This document shows, piece after piece, positions 38,386-52,099 of a DNA stretch of 64,000 nucleotides. Positions within the stretch are counted from its first letter, which is position 1, and each line of letters opens with the position of its first letter. This DNA comes from Gymnorhina tibicen (taxonomy: Eukaryota > Chordata > Aves > Passeriformes > Artamidae): NCBI GenBank assembly GCA_013399875.1, contig VXAZ01018984.1:7050264-7114263 (forward strand). The letters are read 5' to 3'. The notes beneath the pieces were generated by a model. The model was not told where the DNA came from and did not search any database. It worked only from the letters and a program-made list of their open reading frames with translations. Made by a program: the position numbers and the translations under genes.

Positions 38386-39373
38386 TGTGTCTTAACCTTG
38401 GCTGACTGCCAGTTGTCCACCGAGCCGCTCTTGGTCACTCTCCATGGACATGACAAGGGGAGAAATATGCATTGAAAAGCTCACAGATACAAATAAGGGC
38501 AGGGGGATCTCTTACTAAGTACTGTAAGGGTCAAAACAGGCTTGACTTGAGAAAATTAATTTAATTCCTTTTATTTCATTGCCAATTAATTGTAACAGAG
38601 CTGAATAGTGAGAAACATTGAAAAACTAAGAACACCTTCCCCCTACCCCTCCATTCTTCATAGGCTCAGAGTCCTCTCTCCTCTTCTAGCTTCCCCCCCT
38701 GCACCAGCCCTGAGCGGCGCAGGGGCTGGGGAATAGGGGTCGGGGTCAGTTCATAATGCTTCATCTCTGCTGCTCCTTTCTCCCCGTGCTCTTTCCTTTC
38801 TCCAGCATGGGGTCTCTCCTATAGGATACAATCCTTCAAAAGGTTCTCCATCCTGGGTCCTTCTCAGTAGCTGCAGTACTTCAGGAACTGCTCCAGCATG
38901 GGTTCTGGCCGTAGGGTTCAGTCCTGCAAGAGTGGGCTGCCCAGTGTGGACTCTTCACAGCCTTCAGCTTCCTTCAGGCAACTTCCACATAGTCCAGCGT
39001 GGGCTGCAGGTGCAAGTCTGCTCTGATGTGAACCTCCATGGGCTGCAGGGGCACAGCTGCTTCACCAAGGGCTTCACCACAGGCTGCAGGGGAATCTCTA
39101 CTCCTGCGCCTGGAGTCCCTCTTTCTGCACTGATGTTGGTGTCTGCAGAGCTGTTTCTCTCAGATATTCTCACTCCTCTTTCCAGATGCTGCACAGCCTT
39201 TTTTACCCTTTCCTAAACCTGTTATCCGAGAGGTGCCACCACCATTGCTGATGGATTCAGATGTGGGCAGCAGTGGTTCTGTCTTGGAGCTGTTTGACAC
39301 AGGGACAGCTTCTCACAGAAGGCCCACTGAACTGCCCCTCCCTGCTACCAAAACCTTGCCATGTAATCCCAGT
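38386..39373 (-). mobile_element. LTR of an avian endogenous retrovirus, apparently solo
   Basis: On the + strand this reads as the reverse complement of an LTR common in bird genomes. It starts near the pattern 'TT.ACC.TGGCTG..TGCCAG', then has 'GAGCCGCTCTTGGTCACTC', GGGGGATCTCTTACT, a C-rich block with GCACCAGCCCTGAGCGGCGC, repeated 'CTCCAGCATGGG' and 'GGGCTGCAGG' motifs, GTTTCTCTCAGATATTCTC, and finally CTACCAAAACCTTGCCATG near the right end. Sense is taken as minus because AATAAA lies in the - strand near the left end (complement of 38560-38570), where a polyadenylation signal would be expected. It is about 990 bp. No internal retroviral genes flank it and I see no clear target-site duplication, so it is an old solo LTR. 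The family name cannot be assigned without a library search. Confidence 0.72.
38722..38745 (+). other. Putative four-tetrad G-quadruplex in the LTR
   Basis: Four runs of exactly GGGG occur at 38722-38725, 38728-38731, 38736-38739 and 38742-38745. The loops are CT, AATA and TC. The LTR sense strand is the C-rich complement. Confidence 0.85.
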
Positions 39374-42300
39374 AAAAATATTAAAAATTGGGATGTATGA
39401 TGTAGGGAAATACAGTCTTAATAACAATATTAACAGCTACAAATAGTTGAGAGCAAAGCTGTTTAATTAAAAGAATCAGTGCTCTGCTTCCTTCTGGAAG
39501 CCTGTGTTTTCATAAGGAAATTTGCTGCAAGGCAGAAAATTTCTGGAACTTGGTTTCCTTTCTTCTATTCTGCCTTTCTCTCCAAGCCTTTCTCCTCTTC
39601 TGTAGGAATTTATTGTAAAGTTTTGCATTTAAGGACCTCATTCACACTGTTTCTTCTGAGCTTTTGTCATGAGTATCCCTAAACATGAGACAGGGATGGA
39701 ATGCCTTGTGTAAATCATCAGACTAAGTACTCCCAGCTGTGGGGTTTTACTGAATTTGATATGCACTCCTTGTGCATATATGTATGCTGAATTATATTGC
39801 ATTTATTCCTGATAAACTAGTGTTGTGTGTTGAGCAGGAAATTTTGAGGAATGGGAATTTAAAAATGGCTTTAACATCACTGAGAAAGGAATTCTTTAAT
39901 GAGATATATTCATTAAAAATCTCTGAGCAAAAGCATCTGTCCCAACTAAAATATTTGTACTTTTGATTTGCGTCAAAGACACCTAAAGCCTAAATTCATG
40001 TGCCTCTCGGGCTATCCTTGAAATTCAAAACAATTCTAATAAAGGCTCAAGACCAGCGTCAGCAATTGAAAGCAGTGGAGAGACAGCCTCTAGGGCATCA
40101 AAACTTCCCGTAAAGAAAGCAATTTGCTTTTATTGTTTTCTTTTTGTGTCCTTACTTTTTTGAGACCTACTTGAGTCACATCAAGTCGCATCAAGAAGAG
40201 AGTTCATGGTTTTTATATATTGCAGTGTGTTTGTATAAGTCTTTATCTGGGCTCTTTGGATTGGTTCTGCTCTAATGGTTAAGTACTGTTAAGAGTCTAA
40301 ACAAAGAGGGATTTTTAAAAAAATCAGAACTGCTTGTAAATTAAGAACAGAGTATGTGAAAAGGCTCTGCTACATCCGTGACACAGAATTCTGGGAACAG
40401 GGCTCTGAGTGTCCTCAGAGAGAGGAGAACAGGAGTTCTGAAATTTACAAGAAACAGGTGCTGGAGAAGAGGCTGCCAAGCCCTGAGAGGAACCATGCAG
40501 AATGTCGTGCCAAAGCCTGACAAAATCAGTGTGATTCTGATATTGTGCAATATTAATTTGGAAAGAGCTTAGGCTAACTAATCACCCTTTTCAAGTTAAG
40601 GCTGCACACTTCATGTTAGCTTTACAAGTATCTGGATTTGCTGAGGTGAGAATCAGCATGGTCCTCCTTTACTGCTTGTAGAGTTATGTCTTTGAGCTTG
40701 GGAGCTCAAAATTTGTCACTCTTTAAAACTTCTTCGCCATATGTGGTGCAGAAAAATGCAACATATCCTTCCCTAACTGCTTGTTGAGCAAGTTGCTTTG
40801 TGAGCTGAGCAGGAGATGAAGGGTTTATAGTGCTTTATAGTCTCTTCCTTTTGGTTCTTTTTGCTCCATGACAATTTTGGGGTATATATCAGTGATTTAG
40901 CTTTTCCATTCAGAGAGTGCCAACAGTAATTTTAGTTATCCCTTTAAAATTTTGAAAATTCAGTACAAAGCATCCCAGTATCTTACAGAAGACTCTAATG
41001 CCCTGTGGAAATAGTAGGATATGAAAGGATATCATCATAGTGCCCAGTTAACATGTACTGCTGTTGTATTTTTCATTTTTTCCACCCAACCTTACAGAGT
41101 TTGCTCTAATTATCTTCTACTGTTTCTTAATTTAGCCTGTAACCTCTGTGAAATAAGTTGTTTTCAGGAAGAAAGTGTTTATATTACAATGATGTGTTTG
41201 CATTGCTCTTATGGTTCATTTTGCTTAGTGAGCTCTTTGTGCTCGGTGAGCAAGTGATTAAAGCCAATAAGGGTGAAAAAAGATTGTGTGGGTGAAGCTC
41301 TGATTTGAGACACTGACAAGTACAAGATTAGTAGCTGCATCAGCAATGGGGCCTTTGATTTTTGGGCTTTTTATTTACTCTTTGCCTCATGGACCTTTGT
41401 CAAAATGAATTTATTGGTATTGGGTTTAATTATCACTGTGATATAACACAATATATGTCTATGTCACTGTTTTTATCCACAGCAGAGCAAGTGGGGTAAG
41501 GGCTGTTGGTTTTGAGTCTGAAAGGCTTGCAGACAAGAATCAGTAACTGCTGGTTAGCTAAGCAGCAGAATGAAGGTGTTTGCTCAGTCAGTTTCAGCAG
41601 AAGCAGCTATTATTCAGTTTATATGTGTTAATCTGCACTGATGATAATAACAAGTCTGGCACACTCTCTTTGTTTCCTTGGCACTACCCAAAAGTGCTTG
41701 AATAATGTAATTGATACTTGAGCCTAAATCTTATTTTAGCAAATCTGAAGGGCTGCTAGACATCCTGGAGGAATCAGTCAAAGCAGAAAGACTTACAGGT
41801 CTTTGGGCTCTGTTTACTTCTAAACTTGCCCTCTTTACAATTAATTGCTCCTTGCAAGTTGTATAGGGTAAAAATATTGGAGCATCAAAGCGTCTTCTGA
41901 AACCTATGATTTGTGCTGGTTCACTTGAGACTGCTTGCTTTGAAGGCTTACTGTACTAACTTGGATGTTTTTCCCCTTGACCTCTTTTGGTTCTGAAGAA
42001 ATCCCCATAACTTCTGAGAAGCATGCAAGAAATACAGGAAAAGTTACACATTACACATACTTTAATTTTGATTGCAGACTGCTGTTACTGCTTTCACAGT
42101 TTCTTTCATTCCCTATAGTTACCACTAAGGGGGCAGTTCATCTGCAATGCTTTTTCCTTAGGTGGAATTGTAAATTCAAGGCAGTGAACTATAAACTTTA
42201 AAAAAATCAACTTAAAAACTGTTGATTAGTATCCTGCACATCTGCTATATAGACCAGCTTACAGACATCTGCACTTAAAAATACATATGCATAAAGGGTG

Positions 42301-45300
42301 TATGTAGCCTAATCTTCATGGATTCAAGGATGATGGTTAGAGTAGGCAATGTGCAGTATTAATCCCATGGAATGCCTTTGCCGTGACTGTACTGCTACCA
42401 ATAACCATTTCTAGCCTCCTTTGCTGTAAGCGAAGCCATGGCTTTAGCACACCTCTTACACACAGACTGAGTGCTTACACATTGCTAAGTCTGCCCATGC
42501 AAACGAGCACATAGACCACCTCGAGCTGTGTGGTCTGTCTGTAGCAACCTCCATCCATCTCCATCACTTTGCTGGTGCAGGCTTCCTTTCTGTGCTCCTG
42601 CACCTTGCCCTCTTCTCACTGATGCTTCCAGAAAGCTGGTCACTTGGGAATGAAAAATTACTGTATCAGGTGAAGCTTTGCTTTTCAGCCAGCACAGAGC
42701 TGAGGTACTGAGCCTGCAGATCACTCCTTGGCTTCAGATCAACAGAAAAGACTTGGTAGCAACTCCTTTCATCTTGAAAAGGAGTCGTAGTTAATCTCTT
42801 TAGTGTATTAGAACAGCAAGGGAAGAACATTCATGGTGCTGAATAAACAAGCCTGCTAATGACTGCTGAGTAATGTTAAACTGTAATAAGAAAACTCTAT
42901 GGTTGTTTTTTTTTTTTGTTTTCACAACATTAATCTATTTTCTGTGAGATCTCTTGAGTCTTTATCTATTTTGCCCACAGTTTGAGACTGAAGAACATTT
43001 TCAGATAGTTGAGGTGTCTAACTCTCAAACACTTTTTTAATTTGTGAAATGGTGGCCTTGTAAGAAAAGAGCAGGGGCATTAGGACAAAACTGCTCAGTT
43101 TGCTGCTGTTGATCTGAGGATCACCAGTATTAAGGCACAGGGGAACCTCAGTGCATGGCTGCCTTTTCCTGGGCTGCTCTTCAAACTGAAAGCAACTTTG
43201 GTGTCTTTCCATGCCAACCCACAAGGAACTGCTGTAGCACTTCATCTTCAGAGAATTTCCTCCCAAGTTCGCAGATGTGCATCAGAAAATATATTCTATA
43301 TCCCAGCAGATAAGGACTGATAACTCTGCTGCCAGATACAGTGGGCACATTTTGCTTCTAACCTCCTGTACATGTCATGTGCAATTCTCAGAAATTTCCT
43401 GCATCTCCTGCCTGCTCTCGCAGCAGCTGCCCACACGTCTGTGATTGTCAGCTACATCAGCAGTCAGGAAGCACAGCTGAAATGTAAACAGTTTGACAGT
43501 TTGAACCTGATGGAATGACTGTCCTGAATATTTTCCTTGTAAGTAGGTGTCGCATCTGGTATGTGCTACTATGGTTCTAGGTGATAAAGATCACGTGTCA
43601 GACCATATATTTTAGGTGTGATGTCTTAAAATTTCATTTTAAGGAATTTTTTTGTGTGTCCATAGATTTCATTTTATGGTTCAATTCAAGTGGAAAGTTC
43701 TTTTATTTCCTGGTAGAAATTGGTTTGTATGATACAGCAAATGCACAGTTCCCTCCCACTGACAGCTCACAGCTATTCCCTTATGGATTTAGTAGCACAC
43801 AATAATATTTCAGTAGTGCAATGAGCTAAGGTTTTTGGGTTTTGCTTTGATGGGCTAGTGTTTTAGGTAGACTGCCAACATTTTCCCAAGGAATGTGAAA
43901 AAAGTGTAGTGAAATTGTACTTTAAAGTGGTTTATACCTCAGCAAGATTTCTTGAGACGAAGAAGTCACTTCTTCAGTTCCAGGCTGTTTTCTGAACTAA
44001 AATATAAAGGACCTGAAGAGAAGAGGGTGTGCATGAAAGCTTTGAAGAAAAGGTCAGAGGAATTCTTTAAAATGAAAAACGTTTGGCAGGCTGCCTGTAG
44101 GTGTCATTACAAGCTGTCTTGTGTGTACCCGGAGGCCTAATCTTGGAAACAATTAAGTGCAGACGTGTAAGTAACTTTAATTGTGTGCCTGCCAAATCAG
44201 TAAGACAAACTAAAATCTTTCAGCATTTGTGAGATCTTTAGTTTACACGTTTCCCCTTGAGCTGTTAGAACAAAACCCTGTAAATGAAACACGGGAACTT
44301 GTCTAATATAAGTTTAGTATTATATTGCAAGACAATGAAGAGCTCTTTTACACGATACTTGTGGGTGTTTTTCTGTTTTGTGCTCTTACTAGGTTTGTTT
44401 TGTTAAATACATCAATAATTATCATGGTTTCTGCTTTCCATTTCCTTCTCTGGTAGACTTTCTGATCTTAAGTTGACATTTCACTTCCTTTTGGAGTTTA
44501 GAGAAAATGTTGTCTTCCATGCCCGTATGTATTACAAACTAGGTGGTTTGCATATAATATCAGTGCATTATCTGAGAGTAAAAAACCAAGTGGTGAGCTC
44601 TGCTGGGAAAAGAAATCAGTCTAATTACCTGGTTAATTGCATCTGTATTGCACAATACATTGCACCAGTCACTGTAAAGTATCTCACAAGACATTGTATC
44701 TTATTTTTTTCATCTGTCTTAGGTGCTCCTGAAGGAAAGTGAAAACACTTCTTTTGCTTTGTTTAAGCATCAGTGGAGAGTGAAGCATAAGTACTTGAGT
44801 ATGTGTATTGAGAATGGATAGACAGAGACACAATCATAGGGTTTTTTTTCCTTAGTCAAAAGAATTGTTGATCGAGGCAAAGAACACTTGCATTAATGCA
44901 GTCTGTTGTAATTTCGTTTGGTTTGGCTTTCTTTGTATTAATTTGTAAGCACATGGAATGATTTCGTCCTTTATACTGGCTAGTGTCTCAGACTGATTTT
45001 AGTGCTTCATTTTTATTTTATTTTGTCACTTTTTTGTTATTATATTTTATTTTATGGTTACATGCAAAAGCTGTATTAGAACACACATATGAAATTGCAC
45101 AAGAAATCTGTTATCAGGATAGGAATAGCAAGACTTCAAAAAAAAAACCAAAACTTTTTTTTTACCTCAGGGTGTATTTTTGTTTGTATTTTTGTGTAGC
45201 ACACTGTGAAGCTGAAGAAGTCCATTCCTGGAACAAACCAAGTAGTACTGAGGGTGCTGTGTTGCTTTATTTCTTTGTGTTCTTTTCCCCCTTCAGAGAG

Positions 45301-48300
45301 AAGATATTGTGCAATACCTTCTTCTACTTCCCTCTTCTATAGAATTCCTTTCCTTTGTAACTTCCATCAGGCTGGATGTTTAGGCCATATCAAGATCCTC
45401 ACTTGTTCTTATTCTCGAGTCTCCCCGCTTTCCCCAGTCAGCCCCCTGTATTCTGATTAACTTTCTACAGAAAAACATAATGTAAATACTTCCTCCCACT
45501 TGTTCTCCCCAGCCTCTTCCATGCCTTACTTGTCACAACACAAGCATGTTATAATGTCTTCTGTAATAACTGCACGTAACCTTGGGTCCACTTTAATGGC
45601 TTCTTTCAGATTTACGGAGAATCCTGTCCTTAGACTTCTGCTTCTCCAATCAGCCTTTCCTCAAGTCCATCCTTCATCTCCTTCACTTAAAAACCTTTGC
45701 TCCATTTCCCTATTTTAGACCTGCCAACCACTTATGTCCGGACATTCTTCTTCAAGTCTTGTCCTTTTTGGCGTCAGTGGGTGTTTGTCTCTCCTGCTTC
45801 TGACTCGAGTGGTTTCTGCAGTTACAGAGTGGCCTGGCTCTCTCATCAGCACACTGTCGGATGCCATCAATCATGCCGGTGTCCTTTTCTGCTTCATTCA
45901 CACCTCACTGAATTATCTCGTCTGACTACATTAATCTGTCAAATAAAAGGTTAACTTGGAGATTTCATAATCTTCTACAGCCAGTTCTTGTTTTGCTGAA
46001 ACTAAATCTCAGTGGTCTCAGAGATAAACCCCCTGTAGTGCCACAAGTAATGTTGTTTATTGTCCTGATATCAATCCATCCTAACTTTACCTTGCAATGT
46101 ACTTCTGAAATTAATTATGTGCACTGCTCAGGAATCAATCACACCATTGTATTTGGCTTCCGGATTTTTTGCCCTCTTATGAAAATGTGCCGGTAAAATG
46201 CTTTAGTTCTAAGTCCTTCTGAGTGATTCTTCATTTCAGGAGCACATCACAGCAAGCAGTTCAGGCATCAGCTGAACTGATAAAGATATAGCAAAAACTT
46301 TCCTATTAAGTAATACATTTTAGTATGCAAAACTTATCTTCCTTAAAATAAAATACATAAAATCTACAGAATTACTAATGAAAGTCAGATACAAAAATTG
46401 TTGTTGATGGTATACCACTGAGATGTTTTTCAGGAACTGTCTTATTGATACAATCCTTTAGTAAGCTGCAGAGTTTATTTTCGGTGTAAAATAGTTCTTT
46501 TCATGTCAGAGAAATTATCTTTTGAAGGCTTCCCTTCCCTCCTCCAAGTTTCTGTTCCTCAATGGAAATTAACTGCAACTGATGTTGCTTTTTATGGAAG
46601 CCCCCATATGTGGTGTGCAAGTGGATTTGCACAAAACCCACACATCAGAATGGTGACTGAAACCACTGGAGTGGAGTAAATTATTGGATACTGCTGTCCC
46701 ATTGTTTGTAAAGTCTTCTGCTGTCGTTTAACTGGGTGAAAATCATGTCATATGAGACTTTAGTCATACCAAAAGTTACTCTGCATGTATACATTACTGT
46801 AGAATTGAATAGGTAGTGAATTACATAACTTCTTGTTCCAAAGAAGGGTTTCAGCCCTTGTGTGTAATCATGCTTCTAAGTTCTGGATGTACTAGTGGCA
46901 ATATGATCTTTGTAAAGGCCATGGGGATAGATAATTATTGAAAGTTAAAGACCCCCAAGTATCTCATCCTACACCAGGACTGTAGATCACTGCAGGATCA
47001 CTGAAGGTGAGAAGGAGACATCCGCACATCGGTGAAATTCCTGCTAACGCCATTTTTCAAATGCGGTGATGATTCACTGTGTGAAAACGGTCTTCTGTAT
47101 CCCCTGGCAACCAGAAACAAAATGTCTCTGTTCTTGTCTGCTGGCCTTCAAAAACACATCTGAGAAGTGATTTGTTTTCACAAGACAATCATGCAACATT
47201 AGAAGCCCTCTCCCCCCACCCATTCTTCATAAGGAATAAACAAAAAGTAGACAGTTCATTCTAGCTCTTGATTGAGTTGTAGGGAAATTATTTTTGGAGA
47301 GATGTGTGTTTTTTCAAATTTATTCTGTGACTTTTTAATGCCTGAAAAATGCTGTATCTTATGCAAATTACTGTTAGTATTTAATGTACTCTTGAAATCT
47401 GAGAGATGTGACTTTTGTCCTCAATTGCTGAGACTTCTATAGCAACACAGTATTTTACTATTTTTTTTACTCAGCATGCTATTGAATTTTATTCTTTAGT
47501 ATGCTTAGGATAAAGAAAACTGAGACTCCATATTTCACAAAACATGTGAAAATAAGGAACATTTTCTTTAAACATAATGTATCAAATGAGTGGTGTATCT
47601 TTGTGTAGGCAGCTGAAATTCAGCAAGTCAAATGCTTAAAAGCTTGTGTCAAAATAAGCACAAAAGACATAAGTTCTCTTTTTCAGCAATCACACCCTTT
47701 TCTCTTTCCTCGCAGCATCTAGCAATTGATGCTATTTTTAGAAATTATTCTGGTAATAATCACTCAGCAAACCTTAGGCTGAATTGTTAAGAATACTGTA
47801 CTCTTAGCTGGAGAACTGCATTATGATGTACAAAAGGCTTTGACCTTTCCAAATATCTAGTTTTCCTATTTTGCTTTGTAAATGTAAATTGTGAGGGGGG
47901 AAAAAATTGGGTTTTATCCAGAGGAGGTGCTTACTGCACAGTTACAATTTGCATTTACAGAGCAGTGCGTTTCTTCCAGTTTTAAAATAGAGTTTGGTTA
48001 TATTTCACACTGGCAATTGTGTGAAGAGTTTTCTTGTGGGAAGTTAGATCAGAACAGGTCATTCTCTGTGTGTGTTTATGTCCCAACTAACTGTGCAGTA
48101 GTAGCTCCCTGCCTGCACAGTCCGTGGGGGAGAAGATACTTTAGTCCTGAAAGAACTGGCTGGCTTTGGCTCACAGATTAATTTAGCCTTGCTTATACAA
48201 ATGGTGTGAGATAAAGGTTAAATTTGTGCACCTGAGGCGCAGATTTAAATGAGAAGCAGCTGAAGAAAAACATGTTTCTCTTGAAAAGTATTTAAATTAT

Positions 48301-48705
48301 CATAAGAATTGAAATTTGAATTCATTTTATGCTATAAAGCATTAATCAGCTTTATTTATAAATAAATTCAAATTAGACTGCAGAAGTGATCATACTGCTC
48401 AAAATAGAAAATAAAGTTATCAATGCTATTTTGATGTTCATGCATTTTTGCATTTTTACATTTTTTTCCCTGCATAATTTTTCCTTGTATTTTTCCATCG
48501 CTGTAGAGTCCATAAATTGAACTTTATTATTCACTATTTCAGGCCCCATTTATACTTGACACTCCATGCAGGCAGTACCCTTCATCTGCTTGAAATGGCT
48601 TGCGAAACATGAACATCAGTAACTCAAATTTGTGACTGTTGGGTATAAGTCACTGCTGCATAAATCTGTTGAAGGCCCGTGCTTGTCTTTTTGAAGATTT
48701 GGAGT

Positions 48706-49292
48706 TCTGTGATATCCTATGTTCAAGGATAGAAACAAACCCTTTAAAGGTCATCCAGTCCAATCTCCTGCAATGAGCTGAAGGGACATCTTCCACTAGA
48801 TCAGGTTGCTCAGGGCCCCATCCCACCTGACCTTGAATGTTTCCAGGGATGGGGCACAACCTCTCTGTGCAGCCTGTTCCAGTGGTTCACCACCTGCACA
48901 GTAAGAAACTTCTTCCTTACATCTAAACTAAATCAACTCTCTTTTAGTTTAAAACCATTACCCCTTGTCCTATTGCAACAGCCCTTGCTTAAGTCTGTCC
49001 CCATTTTTCTTATAGGCCCCCTTTAAGTACTGAAAGGCTGCAGTAAGGTCTCTCGGGAGCCTTTTCTAAGCTAAGCAAACTCACATCTCTCACCTTTCTG
49101 TTTTCTGTCACTTCATTCCTCAGCCTGGGTTGCCATTAGGGGTTGTCCCAGTCCAGGTGCAGCACCTGGTGCTTGGCCTTCCTGAACGGCATGAGGTTCC
49201 CATGGGCCCGCTTCTCGAGCTTGTCCAGGTCCCTTTGGATGGCATCCCATCCTTCCAGCATGTCGATCACCCCTTGCAACTTGGAGCCCAGT
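48706..49292 (-). mobile_element. CR1 LINE 3' part with an internal deletion
   Basis: Read on the + strand (reverse complement of CR1) it shows the 3' tail remnant, then CCTTTAAAGGTCATCCAGTC, CATCTTCCACTAGATCAGG, TTGCTCAGGGCCCCATCCCA, CCTTGAATGTTTCCAGGGAT, CTCTCTGTGCAGCCTGTTCC, AAGAAACTTCTTCCTTACAT, AAAACCATTACCCCTTGTCC and TAAGGTCTCTCGGGAGCC. From about 49130 the sequence matches an upstream ORF2 part instead: GCATGAGGTTCCCATGGGCC, CTTGTCCAGGTCCCTTTGGA and GGCATCCCATCCTTCCAGCA. The intervening 3' ORF2 block is absent. It is a fossil copy with no intact frame. Confidence 0.88.
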
Positions 49293-51835
49293 GGCATTTA
49301 AAAAACACTTACTGGAGACATTTTGAAAACAAACTACTTCTGTTTTAGGAAACTTGTGGTAAACAGATGGAAATTACAGTATTGTTCTTTATTTTGTGTG
49401 ATTTTGTAGAAATCCTCTGAAAAATATATACCTGCAAGTAGCTTCCTTGAACATAGCATTTTTACTTCAGTTCAGGTATCTGCCTAAAACCTTCTTAAAG
49501 CATTCAGTGAGAATCCTATGAGAATTTTCATTTTTCCTTCAGGAAAACCATACTTAAATGATGAGGATTTTCTGTTGGATTTTTGCTTGCATCTATTAAA
49601 AAGCTACAACTTGTCTTTATTTTTTTCACTGCACACTAGCTACGACACACTCCAATTTGCAGAAAACAAGCAAATGAAAAGTTATGTAAAAGTCACTTGT
49701 ATTCACTGTTATCTTGTTTTTAAGAGCCATCAGTAAAAGTTGCAAATTCTCCTTTTTAAAAAAATGTGTATTAATGAGGTTTTGTTTAATGTAAGATTTT
49801 CCAGAGCTCCTGGTACTGAACTCTGTGTCTCTACTTAGGACAAGGATTAAAACTGCTTCTGGGCAGCTGTCCCTTACCCTTTAATACAGAAACCATTTAG
49901 ACTTTATATTAGTGAAGAGTAATCAGAACTGAGTGAAAGAAATGGAGGCATTAGACTAGAAAAGATTGAAACCTGGCAGGAGAATTTTCGTCTCATCCTA
50001 TGTGGGCAGCTTCCAGACCCCTTGCAATATCCCAGTGTTGCAATATGAGTACTGTATGTTAAAAAAAAATTACTGAGATGTTTTTAAAGGCCATCATCAT
50101 GTACTCTGATTGATGCAGGACTTAGGGCAAAAAAGGTCCGTGGCCATTAACTGAAAGCTACAATAAAATAGATAGGCATGGGCGATATTGAATATAGTAT
50201 TTCCTCAGTATTGACTTCTTCTGTTGAAAATGCAGTGTTCCACAAGTATGTTTTTGCATCTTCAGCGTATGCACTAAAAGTTTCTTATATTTTATCTGTT
50301 TCCTGTATTCCAGTGCAAAAAGCATTTGCCTCTATTCTCAGAGCAACCTCCTTTTTGCGATTCTACTTTGTATGCAATATCTAGTCCAGACATAGTAAAT
50401 TGCCTCAACTTCAAGAGGCATGAAAAAAGCAGACTGGTGAAATTTTTGTATTGAACTCACCACTCCTGAAATGTTGGAAGCAGCAGTAGGATAAGAGCTA
50501 GGGTTCAACAGGAACAGTTGTGATCCAGGCTTTTCAGGCCACCTCTGCTGGTGGGCATCATTTAAACCCAGGGTATTCCTGCTACCTATGATCTCTCAGG
50601 GGATTGTTTTATATGCTTTTGGATGTCAGTTTCTCTTGGAGTTCTTGAGGGTTGTAGGAAGAAGACAGGGGACCAGCTTTTGCTTATAACTGGGATGGCA
50701 GCAGTGACAACCACAGGGCCTCCGTGCAGCAGCCAGGAGGTGTTAGCACCTGCCATCACCTCTGTGGTGCCGAGAAGGGAAAGATGCAACAACTCTGCCA
50801 AGGGAAGCTTCTGTTTTTACCATAACTGAGCCTACAGAGATTCTTGTAAGCAGTGGCAGCTGCTGAGAGCTAAAATCATAGTGGTGGATTTGAGGGGAAA
50901 AGGAGCAGATAAAAGTAACTCGCTGGAGCCATGCAGAGAGGTTGCCATCAGATAAGCCAGAGTGCCAACTGCTCCATGGCATAATGGGAGTATGGATAAA
51001 CTCCTACCCTGCAGCATGAGCCTAGGAGTTTGTTAACGTGCCTCCTCATTTCCTTTGACTCTTGCTGATTTATTTTTGTAGTTTTACCAAAGCTGTTTCA
51101 AGGAATACTGATTTATCACATGGTGACTGAGCCAGTACCTTAACCTTGCTTTGTGGAATTACAAAACCAGAAAAAAAGAATAAAATCTATAAATACAGTA
51201 GTGGAGATGCCTGTAACAATACCTCCAAAGAAAACAGACAGTATTATTATTTTTAAATTGTTTTTCATTTGAAAGGCTCTTTATATTTTATTGTAGTTAA
51301 ATGAATGTGAAAGGTGTGTTCCATTTTTCTCCCTGGTTTCCCTATTAATGTTGAAGGGTAGGAAGAAATTATGCTCATTTGTATTCCTGGACATAATATA
51401 AATGAAAAATGAATATTTTATTGCTAATGGCTTTATAAAATGCTATTCAGATATCTCAGCAAATTTAGTATATAATTCTATTGCAAAACATAATAAAAAT
51501 TTTAAAAAAGCTCAGCTGAGGGCTCTAAAAATAACAATAATGCAATGCCTAAGTACTAGTACAGCACCTTTTAAACTCCTCTATTCCTTTGCAAATGGTA
51601 TCAGTTTCTTAAACAGTGTAGCTTGGCCTCCCCAGACTTCACAGAACTGGAGGCTGAGAAGTTGTGTCAAAATTAAGGTTCACTGTAGCAAAACCCTACA
51701 TATTTTTCACACATTCATTATTTGACCAGCTTCACTGTGTATATATCTTCTCAGTAGCAGACTAATTGTATGGCAGCTACGTCACAGCAGCTACAGAAAG
51801 ATTCCTTCAGTCAATTTTGTGTGTATTTTTGTATC

Positions 51836-51905
51836 TAAGTATATATATACACTATGTGTGTACTATATATACTTTAGATATATTAGATATGTTTTAATAT
51901 ACATA
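51836..51905. repeat. AT-rich stretch with TA runs
   Basis: Short TATATATA runs are interspersed with TGTGTG and TAGATAT motifs. It is low-complexity AT-rich DNA with no gene content. Confidence 0.55.
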
Positions 51906-52099
51906 TTAGCCGCTATACAGACTGAAAGGGATGGATGTTGACCACAGGAAGAGAGAAAGATAGAGAAGGTGGGAATACTTTCAGGTTCAGATGGGTGGCA
52001 CAACAGGGCTAGTGCTGGTGATGGAATGGGTGCACGAGTGGGAGAAATGGGAACAGGAGATGCTGTGCAAGTAAATTAAGAGGTAAGAAAGAGCAGACA

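Noticed and set aside
38964..39194. Open frame on - within the LTR
   Set aside because: It lies wholly inside the LTR repeat. LTRs of this kind are regulatory, and the peptide has no retroviral domain.
44983..45342. 119-codon hydrophobic open frame on +
   Set aside because: The hydrophobicity comes from T-rich sequence (Phe/Leu codons). There is no start context or homology.
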